Assembly (NCBI GenBank): GCA_017430675.1
Contig: JAFRMM010000035.1
Location: 1 to 12,353, forward strand
DNA length: 12,353 bases
Direction: 5' to 3'
DNA from: Prevotella sp.
Lineage (GTDB): Bacteria > Bacteroidota > Bacteroidia > Bacteroidales > Bacteroidaceae
Positions 6,956 to 12,353 of this stretch are shown here, piece by piece. Positions within the stretch are counted from its first letter, which is position 1. Every line of letters starts with the position of its first letter. The translations under genes were made by a program, and so were the position numbers. The notes beneath the pieces are model-generated. The model searched no databases. It saw only the letters and a list, made by a program, of their open reading frames with translations, and was not told where the DNA came from.

Positions 6956-8731
6956 CTTCTTACGAGACTTGCGCATGGCCCAGCCATCGTCCATCAAACC
7001 CTCCCAGTCGCTTTTCTTCGCTTGCCAGCGACTGTCCTGACGGTCTCGTCCTCCAGAGCCCTTCTCCTTTCTCATCGGAGCCGACGACTGCCGGGGCGCA
7101 CCCTTGTCCTCGGAATCGTTGCACCTGACCTGACGGCCCTTGTAACGGATGCCCGTCAGTTGGATCATCACCTTCTTAGCATCCTTCTCAGGCACCTCGA
7201 AATACGAGATGGTGTCGAGCAGGTCGATATGTCCCACCTCCTGACGGCCGCCCACGAAACGGTTCAGTGTCTGCATCAGTTCACCGGGATAGAACCCGTC
7301 GCGCTTGCCGAGGTTGATGAAGAGACGACGATAACCCTTCTGTGCCTTGTTCTGAACCTTCTGTTTGTCGTTCTGGGGCTTCTTCTCCTTCTTCCTGTCA
7401 GGTACGACAGCCTCAATCTCCGGTGCCTCAGCATAGTAGGCCAAGAACTTGCCGAACTCCAACGAGACGATCTTCTTGATGAGTTCCTCCTTGTCGATAT
7501 ACTCGAAGTACCGGTTGATGTCCTGCATGAAAGGTGCTATCTCCTGGTCATCGACATCCGTCTTCACGATCTGGTCCATTACCTTATAGAGTTGTTTCTT
7601 GCAGATCTCCTCTGCCGACGGGATCTCAGCCTTCACGAACTCCTTGCCAATCTCTTTCTCGATGTTGCGGATCTTGAACTTCTCGCGGCTATGCACAATG
7701 GAGATGCTGGTGCCCTTCTTACCGGCACGGCCTGTACGGCCAGAGCGGTGGGTGTAGTTCTCGATATCGTCGGGCAGTCCGAAGTTGATGACGTGCGTCA
7801 GGTCATCCACGTCGAGACCTCGTGCTGCCACGTCCGTCGCCACGAGCAACTGTGTCAGATGCTGGCGGAACTTCTGCATGGTCAGGTCACGCTGGGGCTG
7901 CGAGAGGTCGCCGTGCAGCGACTCAGCGTTATAGCCGTCCTTGATCAGTTTGTCGGCAATCTCCTGCGTCTCTAACTTCGTGCGGCAGAAGATGATGGCG
8001 AAGATACGAGGATAGTAATCGACGATACGCTTCAGGGCGAGGTACTTGTCCTTGGCGTTCACCAGATAATAAACATGGTTCACGTTCTCTGCGCCCTCGT
8101 TGCGCGAGCCCACCACGATCTCATGATAATCATGCAGATACTTCTTGGCCACACGCTCCACCTCGCGGCTCATCGTGGCGGAGAACATCAGCGTGTTATG
8201 ATTCTCAGGCAGTGACTCGAAGATCTCGTTGATACTGTCGGAGAAGCCCATGTTCAGCATCTCGTCGGCCTCATCGAGCACGATGTTCGTCACCTGCTCC
8301 AGATGCACATACCCACGGTTCTTCAAGTCAATCAGACGACCCGGCGTGGCCACGATGATGTTCACGCCCTTCTTCAGGGCGCGCATCTGCGGCTCGATGG
8401 AGGCACCGCCATAGACAGCCTCCACATGCACGCCATCCATGTACTTGGCGAAGTCGCGGATGTCGTCGGTAATCTGCAGACAGAGTTCACGTGTAGGCGA
8501 GAGCACCAGGGCCTGTGTGTCCCGCCAACTGGTATCGATACGCATCAGCAAGGGGATGCCGAAAGCAGCCGTCTTACCAGTACCCGTCTGTGCAAGGGCA
8601 ATCACATCGTTTTGGTTCCCCAGCAGATAGGGTATCACTGCCTCCTGCACAGGCATCGGCTGTACAAACCCTAACTCTTCAATGGCGCGCCGGATCTCTC
8701 CGCTGACGCCTAATTCTTCAAATGTCTTCAT
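6947..8731 (-). CDS. deaD: DEAD-box ATP-dependent RNA helicase with DbpA-type RNA-binding domain
   Basis: This 594-residue SF2 helicase contains all core motifs: Q motif (F..QPMPVQ, 22-29), motif I AQTGTGKT (47-54), Ia PTREL (79-83), II DEAD (153-156), III SAT (184-186), IV/V region (IIFCRT near 246-251; ATDVAARGLD 298-307) and VI HRSGRTGR (328-335). After a linker rich in Lys/Gln (about 445-466) comes an RRM-like DbpA/CsdA C-terminal domain (about 467-537, starting YRRLFINLG), then a basic tail ending in KSRKKKK. This layout fits CsdA/DeaD helicases acting in ribosome assembly, RNA decay and cold adaptation. The gene is monocistronic, with a promoter 20 nt upstream and a palindromic terminator at its end. 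Symbol deaD is by domain architecture, not proven orthology. Confidence 0.95.
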   Translation of the reverse strand: MKTFEELGVSGEIRRAIEELGFVQPMPVQEAVIPYLLGNQNDVIALAQTGTGKTAAFGIPLLMRIDTSWRDTQALVLSPTRELCLQITDDIRDFAKYMDGVHVEAVYGGASIEPQMRALKKGVNIIVATPGRLIDLKNRGYVHLEQVTNIVLDEADEMLNMGFSDSINEIFESLPENHNTLMFSATMSREVERVAKKYLHDYHEIVVGSRNEGAENVNHVYYLVNAKDKYLALKRIVDYYPRIFAIIFCRTKLETQEIADKLIKDGYNAESLHGDLSQPQRDLTMQKFRQHLTQLLVATDVAARGLDVDDLTHVINFGLPDDIENYTHRSGRTGRAGKKGTSISIVHSREKFKIRNIEKEIGKEFVKAEIPSAEEICKKQLYKVMDQIVKTDVDDQEIAPFMQDINRYFEYIDKEELIKKIVSLEFGKFLAYYAEAPEIEAVVPDRKKEKKPQNDKQKVQNKAQKGYRRLFINLGKRDGFYPGELMQTLNRFVGGRQEVGHIDLLDTISYFEVPEKDAKKVMIQLTGIRYKGRQVRCNDSEDKGAPRQSSAPMRKEKGSGGRDRQDSRWQAKKSDWEGLMDDGWAMRKSRKKKK

Positions 8732-8751
8732 GAGATGTTCCTATTTGGCTG

Positions 8752-8759
8752 CAAAGGTA
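8752..8759 (-). promoter_or_regulatory. -7 box of the helicase promoter
   Basis: TACCTTTG on the - strand (CAAAGGTA on +), 20 nt upstream of the helicase ATG at 8731. No clear TTTG is seen at the -33 position. It lies back to back with the promoter of the divergent gene. Confidence 0.65.
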
Positions 8760-8802
8760 CAAAAAATATTCGAGTTTCCATGAGAAATCGAATGATTTTG
8801 AG

Positions 8803-8810
8803 TACCTTTG
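8803..8810 (+). promoter_or_regulatory. -7 box of the LOG-family gene promoter
   Basis: TACCTTTG ends only 8 nt before the ATG at 8819. No consensus -33 TTTG is found 19-21 bp upstream. The start site would give a leader of only a few nucleotides. Confidence 0.65.
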
Positions 8811-8818
8811 CAACGAAT

Positions 8819-9346
8819 ATGAAGATATGTGTGTTTTGTTCTGCGAATCAGCAGATTGATCCTGAGTTCTTCGCCATAACGGAAGAACTGGGAGTGTGGG
8901 CTGCAGAAAACGGCCATTCCATCGTCTATGGCGGCGTGAACCAAGGTCTGATGGAGGCGTTGGCAAAAGCAGCGAAGGCACATGGCGGACGTACCATCGG
9001 TGTCATTCCCATGATCGTTGAAAAGTCGGGGCGCACCAGCGACTATGTGGATGTGGAAATCCCCTGCGATAACCTGAGTGACCGTAAGCAACTGATGATG
9101 GACCAGGCCGATGTGTTCATCGCCCTGCCCGGGGGCATCGGTACCATCGACGAGATTTTCACCGTCGCCGCCTCTGCGACCATCGGCTACCATCAGAAGC
9201 CCGTCATCCTTTATAATATGAAGGGATTCTGGGACAGCCTCATCGCCCTACTCGACGACCTTCAGGCAAAGGGCATGATCCGTGGCGACTGGCGGCAATA
9301 CATCAAAACGGTCGATTCCATCGAAGAAATCGGCCGCCTTTTATAA
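8819..9346 (+). CDS. LOG family protein (TIGR00730-type, cytokinin riboside 5'-monophosphate phosphoribohydrolase-like)
   Basis: This 175-residue Rossmann-fold protein starts MKICVFCSAN, the family's first beta strand. The LOG signature is present as R89-K90 (SDRKQL) and PGGIGTIDE at 104-112, with E112 as the expected catalytic glutamate; YGGVNQGLM at 37-45 is the phosphate-binding glycine loop. Family members cleave the N-glycosidic bond of nucleoside 5'-monophosphates, releasing base and ribose 5-phosphate; in bacteria outside plant contexts the physiological substrate is uncertain. An in-frame extension to 8735 is rejected because it crosses the promoter -7 box. The gene is convergent with the flavoprotein gene, with a 15-nt gap and no strong terminator between them. 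Confidence 0.9.
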   Translation: MKICVFCSANQQIDPEFFAITEELGVWAAENGHSIVYGGVNQGLMEALAKAAKAHGGRTIGVIPMIVEKSGRTSDYVDVEIPCDNLSDRKQLMMDQADVFIALPGGIGTIDEIFTVAASATIGYHQKPVILYNMKGFWDSLIALLDDLQAKGMIRGDWRQYIKTVDSIEEIGRLL

Positions 9347-9361
9347 GGTACTATTTCAACT

Positions 9362-10531
9362 TCATGACAGCAGACTGTCGGCTAACTGCTCCAGTAGTGC
9401 CTCGTCGGCAGCCTTCATGCGGGAGCGGATGGTGACCATCGGCTCTACGATCTCGCAGTCCTTCAGCCCCTCTATCATCGTGCGCATCACCTTACCAGCC
9501 GTCGGCATCCAACTACCATTCTCGATGATACCGAATCGACGCTTCTGATAGTTCTTGATCTGCAGGTGATAGAGGAAGTCGTGCATCACCGGGAACACCC
9601 CAGCGTCGTAACTCGATGCAGCCACCACGACGGTAGGATAACGGAAAGCATCCTCGATGACCTCGGCCATATCGTCGCGGCTCAGGTCGCTCACCACGAC
9701 TTTCGGAGCGCCCTTCTCGCGCAGTATCTCACCCAGACGCTCGGCTGTAGAAGCGGTTCCACCGTGAATGCTGGCGTAGGCAATCAGGATTCCCTCGCTC
9801 TCGGGCTCGTACTTACTCCATGTGTCGTATAACTTGATGGCAGCAGTCAACGGTTCATCCTTAAGCACAGGACCGTGTAGCGGACAGATAGCCTGGACGT
9901 CGAGATTAGCGAGTTTCTTCATCACCGTCTGTACCTGCGTACCATACTTGCCGCAGATGTTAAAATAGTAACGGCGCGCCTCACAGGCCCAATCGTCGGT
10001 CTCGTTGACGAGTGCACCGAACTTGCCGAATCCATCGGCGGAGAACAGCACTTTGTCCAGACTGTCGTAACTCATGATGACCTCCGGCCAGTGTATCATC
10101 GGAGCGCCGATAAACTTCAGTTCGTGGCGGCCTAATGAGAGTGTATCGCCCTCCTTGACAGTCATCACACGACCTTCGAAGTTAAAGCCTTCGAAGAAGT
10201 TGGGCAGCATCTTCACGGCCTGGGCGCTGCATACGAGTTGCAGTCCGGGATAGGTCTCCAGCATCCAGGCAATGAGTGCAGCGTGGTCAGGCTCCATGTG
10301 GTGAGCCACCAGATAGTCAGGCTGTCGCCCATTGAGCGCGGCCTTCAGGTTCGCCTTCCACGCTTCGCCCTTGCGACGGTCGGCAGTATCCAATACCGCG
10401 ATCTTCTCGTCGTCGATGAGATAGGAATTATAACTCATGCCCTCAGGCACTACATACTGACTCTCAAACAGATCGATGTCAAGATCGTCAACACCGATGT
10501 ACTTAATGGTATCACTCATCATATTCATCAT
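9362..10531 (-). CDS. FprA-family A-type flavodiiron protein
   Basis: This soluble enzyme reduces O2 to water and/or NO to N2O, protecting anaerobes. The N-terminal metallo-beta-lactamase-like domain (about 5-240) holds the diiron ligands H78, E80, D82 and H83 (HHMEPDH), H147 (MIHWP), D166 (SADGFG) and H219 (PLHGP); H83 is part of the family motif. The flavodoxin-like FMN domain begins near 248 (ILIAYASIHGGTAST). There is no C-terminal rubredoxin or flavin reductase domain, so this is class A. The maximum length is 389, close to the family norm. The start is uncertain: ATG at 10531, 10528, 10522 and 10519 are all in frame, and the last (MSDTIKY) is plausible. It begins 6 nt after the kinase stop, so the two are translated from one mRNA. 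Confidence 0.93.
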   Translation of the reverse strand: MMNMMSDTIKYIGVDDLDIDLFESQYVVPEGMSYNSYLIDDEKIAVLDTADRRKGEAWKANLKAALNGRQPDYLVAHHMEPDHAALIAWMLETYPGLQLVCSAQAVKMLPNFFEGFNFEGRVMTVKEGDTLSLGRHELKFIGAPMIHWPEVIMSYDSLDKVLFSADGFGKFGALVNETDDWACEARRYYFNICGKYGTQVQTVMKKLANLDVQAICPLHGPVLKDEPLTAAIKLYDTWSKYEPESEGILIAYASIHGGTASTAERLGEILREKGAPKVVVSDLSRDDMAEVIEDAFRYPTVVVAASSYDAGVFPVMHDFLYHLQIKNYQKRRFGIIENGSWMPTAGKVMRTMIEGLKDCEIVEPMVTIRSRMKAADEALLEQLADSLLS

Positions 10532-10537
10532 TTTAAA

Positions 10538-11503
10538 TTATTCATTTCCATTATTCTTCATACAGGCCTCCATTTCACGCTTCTTACCATCGGCAAAGGA
10601 CTGATCGACGCTGTTATGGATGCTCTTGCAGACATTCGCGGAGAACTGCGTGGCCTCATCGATCACCTGATCCCACTGCTCTTCCGACAGGCCGGACTCC
10701 AACATCTCACGGGTAATGCCCGCTTTCATCATGCCATACACGAAGCCCGCATTGAAGTTATCGCCCGCACCGATGGTGCTGACCGTCTCCGTCTGTGGCA
10801 CGGGATATTGCTTGCTCACGTTGCCAGTCCCACGTACCTCCAAGGGTTCCGCTCCCTGCGTATAGATGAAGTTCTTACAGTAGAAGGATATCTGGGAGCG
10901 ATAGACCGTCTCGGCATCCGTCATGTTGAACATCACTTCGAAGTCCTCGTTGCTGCCGCGCACGATGTCGGCATACTCCAGGTTCTCCAGGATCGTGGCA
11001 CGGAGTTTCATCACCTCCCCACGGTGGGAGGAACGGAAGTTTACATCGTAATAGAGGATGGCTCCCTGACGACGGGCATGCTCCAGGAACGACTGCATCT
11101 GCGGACGGATGACGGGATTGACGGCGTAATAAGAGCCGAACATCACGATATCATCGGGTTGGATGTCAGGATAGACAAAGTCGAGTTTGTCGTGCGGATG
11201 ATCCTTATAGAAGATATACTCCGCATCGTTCTGTTCATTGAGGAAAGCCAGGGATACTGGTGATTTCGCCTCAGGATAGACACTGATATGACTGGCATCA
11301 ACATGGTTGTCCTCCAGGAAACGGATGATACGCTGCCCCACCCGGTCATCGCCCGTCTCACTGATAAAGGTGGTATTCAGTCCTGCACGCCCCAAGGAGA
11401 TGAGTCCGTTGAACATCGAACCGCCGGGAACGGCTCCGATGGGCTGGTCGTCTTTGAAGATGATATCGAGAATGGTCTCGCCTATTCCTATGACTTTTCG
11501 CAT
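10538..11503 (-). CDS. PfkB-family carbohydrate kinase (fructokinase-like)
   Basis: This 321-residue ribokinase-fold protein phosphorylates a sugar using ATP. The N-terminal PfkB signature is PGGSMFNGLISLGRAG at 26-41, followed by ISETGDDRVG. The C-terminal signature is STIGAGDNFNAGF at 242-254, with the catalytic base D248 and the anion hole GAGD. The order and length fit fructokinases/2-keto-sugar kinases; the exact sugar cannot be read from motifs. ATG 11503 (MRKVIGIGET) is chosen because the longer frame to 11533 uses TTG and overlaps the -7 box. It is the first gene of a two-gene unit with the flavodiiron protein. Confidence 0.9.
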   Translation of the reverse strand: MRKVIGIGETILDIIFKDDQPIGAVPGGSMFNGLISLGRAGLNTTFISETGDDRVGQRIIRFLEDNHVDASHISVYPEAKSPVSLAFLNEQNDAEYIFYKDHPHDKLDFVYPDIQPDDIVMFGSYYAVNPVIRPQMQSFLEHARRQGAILYYDVNFRSSHRGEVMKLRATILENLEYADIVRGSNEDFEVMFNMTDAETVYRSQISFYCKNFIYTQGAEPLEVRGTGNVSKQYPVPQTETVSTIGAGDNFNAGFVYGMMKAGITREMLESGLSEEQWDQVIDEATQFSANVCKSIHNSVDQSFADGKKREMEACMKNNGNE

Positions 11504-11516
11504 ATTCTTACTGTTA

Positions 11517-11535
11517 TGGCTGCAAAGATACAAAA
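11517..11535. repeat. 19-bp exact direct repeat, copy 1
   Basis: TGGCTGCAAAGATACAAAA occurs here and again, in the same orientation, at 11623-11641. Each copy contains GTATCTTTGC on the - strand, which is a promoter -7 box and also fits the GTAnnTTTGC core used as target by CTnDOT-type integrases (recalled from literature). Confidence 0.85.
11523..11530 (-). promoter_or_regulatory. -7 box of the kinase-flavoprotein promoter
   Basis: TATCTTTG on the - strand (CAAAGATA on +), 19 nt upstream of the kinase ATG. It is part of a 19-bp sequence repeated exactly 106 bp further right. No -33 TTTG is evident in the AT-rich DNA behind it. Confidence 0.65.
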
Positions 11536-11929
11536 AGTTTATAGTTTTTGGTTTATTGTTTATAGTTTTTTTGTATTTTTGTACATGGACGGATTTGACA
11601 CATTTTCCATTTTTCTTTGATTTGGCTGCAAAGATACAAAATAATGCTGAATTAGAAAAGCATTTTTGGAGAAATCACGCAGTTTGCCCCATAAATAAAG
11701 GCAATTCAGGGAAAAATGAGGAAAGTTTGAAAGTTGGCACTAAGCAGATTTATGCGGTTCGATGAAAGAGTTAGGTCTCTTATTCGTAACCCATATCCCC
11801 CCTGTCTGAGAGTTAATCTTTCATAAATCCAAGGGCATAAAAAAGGAAGAATGACGAGTTCCGAACCGAATGGTTTTCGATGACATAATCTGCACTGATT
11901 TGCTGAAAAGGCAATTTCCAAAATGGTAT
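11531..11929. other. AT-rich intergenic stretch between kinase and integrase
   Basis: No convincing gene is seen here. The stretch holds the second copy of the 19-bp repeat, a 13-bp direct repeat GTTTATAGTTTTT (11537-11549 and 11558-11570), and short inverted or direct repeats nearer the integrase: ATGAAAGA 11762-11769 with TCTTTCAT 11817-11824, GCAGATT 11744-11750 with AATCTGC 11887-11893, and TTCGATGA 11758-11765 and 11876-11883. The base composition is more AT-rich than the flanking housekeeping genes. I see no tRNA and no conserved RNA. Such a stretch is a reasonable place for the end of an integrative element. Confidence 0.6.
11623..11641. repeat. 19-bp exact direct repeat, copy 2 (second leftward promoter-like box)
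   Basis: Exact copy of 11517-11535. Its leftward TATCTTTG box lies at 11629-11636. No annotated gene starts directly downstream except a 16-codon mini-ORF on the - strand. It may be a remnant or duplicate promoter, or an attachment-core copy. Confidence 0.8.
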
Positions 11930-11937
11930 TATCTTTG
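11930..11937 (+). promoter_or_regulatory. -7 box of the integrase promoter
   Basis: TATCTTTG, 27 nt upstream of the integrase ATG, with GCAGCC following as in other promoters of this window. The nearest TTTG upstream (11899-11902) is 27 bp away, too far for a consensus -33 box. An AAGGAAAG purine stretch at 11953-11960 may serve as ribosome binding site. Confidence 0.6.
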
Positions 11938-11964
11938 CAGCCGAAATTTAAAAAGGAAAGAATT

Positions 11965-12353
11965 ATGAGCAGATCAACTTTCAACATCCTCTTTTATGCC
12001 AACAAGGGCAAGGAGAAAAACGGAATTGTCCCGATTATGGGACGTGTGACAATCAACGGAACTCAATCACAGTTCAGTTGTAAGATGAGCATCCCACTTA
12101 CGATGTGGGATGTGAAGGGCAACTGTGCCAAAGGCAGGAGCAAGGAAGCGTTGCAGATTAACCGCGACCTCGACAACATCAAGGCACAAATCATCAAGCA
12201 CTACCAACACTTGTCTGACCGTGAGGCATTCGTCACGGCAGAAATGGTGCGCAATGCCTATCAAGGATTAGGCAGCGAATACGAAACACTTTTGGGAGCC
12301 TTCGACAAAGACTTGGCCACTCTGAAGAAGCGTGTTGACAAAGACCGTGCATC
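11965..12353 (+). CDS. Tyrosine recombinase/integrase of a Bacteroidota integrative element, N-terminal part
   Basis: The frame starts at ATG 11965 and is open to the window end (129 codons visible, 3' truncated). Residues 1-80 form the Bacteroidota 'arm-type' DNA-binding domain: STFNILFYANKGKEKNG, then PIMGRVTINGTQSQFSCK, SIPLTMWD, and KGRSKEALQINRDLDNIKAQI. A SAM-like core-binding region begins with FVTAEMVRNAYQGLG near 93-107. The catalytic R-H-R-Y domain lies beyond the window. Proteins with this N-terminus are integrases of Bacteroidota integrative conjugative or mobilisable elements. It has its own promoter box and a purine-rich ribosome binding site. It points away from the housekeeping genes, so the rest of the element is expected to the right. 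The family call is from pattern recognition. Confidence 0.88.
   Translation, partial: MSRSTFNILFYANKGKEKNGIVPIMGRVTINGTQSQFSCKMSIPLTMWDVKGNCAKGRSKEALQINRDLDNIKAQIIKHYQHLSDREAFVTAEMVRNAYQGLGSEYETLLGAFDKDLATLKKRVDKDRA

Noticed and set aside
6938..7975. 345-codon + strand frame over the helicase gene
   Set aside because: It lies opposite conserved helicase motifs and crosses the terminator. Its composition is typical of a complementary-strand artefact.
9347..9390. Possible terminator between the convergent LOG and flavoprotein genes (GACAG-CAGA-CTGTC)
   Set aside because: The stem is only 5 bp, lies inside the flavoprotein coding end and has no T-tract.
10238..11263. 341-codon + strand frame across flavoprotein and kinase
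   Set aside because: It spans two well-supported genes in antisense and has no domain of its own.
11574..11620. TATTTTTG box and an 11-codon + strand ORF (ATG 11585)
   Set aside because: The box is only a loose match in a T-rich run and the ORF is too short to support.
11307..11765. 152-codon + strand frame from within the kinase gene into the intergenic region
   Set aside because: The first part is antisense to the kinase N-terminus and the rest is AT-rich noncoding sequence.
11740..11780. Possible tRNA T-arm (GGTTCGAT) near the integrase
   Set aside because: The flanking bases do not form the T stem, and there is no anticodon or acceptor stem around it.
11706..11987. 93-codon - strand frame with a lipoprotein-like N-terminus
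   Set aside because: It starts inside the integrase coding sequence, runs antisense through its promoter, and shows no family similarity; the LNFGC motif is probably coincidental.

Overview
The window looks like chromosomal DNA of a Bacteroidota (Bacteroidales) species, most likely a Prevotella-like gut or rumen organism. The evidence is the family content (LruC/DUF4842 protein, fused SpmA-SpmB protein, S46 dipeptidyl-peptidase, Bacteroidota-type tyrosine integrase) and the repeated Bacteroidota promoter -7 box, TAnnTTTG, in front of most transcription units. The species is inferred from these general traits only.

Layout, left to right. (1) 2-595: the C-terminal end of a secreted LruC/DUF4842 protein, followed by a strong intrinsic terminator and, directly abutting it, a REP-like hairpin. 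(2) 722-6910: four closely packed + strand genes with one recognisable promoter in front. They encode a fused SpmA/SpmB nucleoside-recognition membrane protein, a polysaccharide flippase carrying an in-frame palindromic insertion, a DPP7-type S46 dipeptidyl-peptidase, and a GH5-like glycoside hydrolase lipoprotein. The run ends at a perfect 16-bp-stem bidirectional terminator. (3) 6947-8731 (-): a DEAD-box RNA helicase with a DbpA-type RNA-binding domain, divergent from (4) 8819-9346 (+), a LOG-family phosphoribohydrolase-like protein. (5) 9362-11503 (-): a two-gene unit, a PfkB sugar kinase followed by an FprA-type diiron flavoprotein. (6) 11504-11964: about 460 bp of gene-poor, AT-rich DNA with duplicated promoter-like sequences. 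(7) 11965-window end (+): the N-terminal part of a tyrosine recombinase of the kind found on Bacteroidota integrative elements. The window probably ends just inside such an element.

Functionally, region 2 is an envelope and secretion group: inner-membrane transporter-like protein, glycan flippase, periplasmic dipeptidase and surface glycanase. Regions 3-5 are housekeeping: RNA remodelling, nucleotide metabolism, sugar phosphorylation and O2/NO detoxification. I did not find a convincing undescribed multi-gene system. The most interesting points are two different palindromic repeats that have merged with genic signals (one supplies a promoter -33 box, the other is read through inside a coding sequence), two genes whose promoter lies so close to the ATG that the mRNA is nearly leaderless, and a possible integration junction where a GTATCTTTGC promoter/attachment-like core is present twice in front of the integrase.
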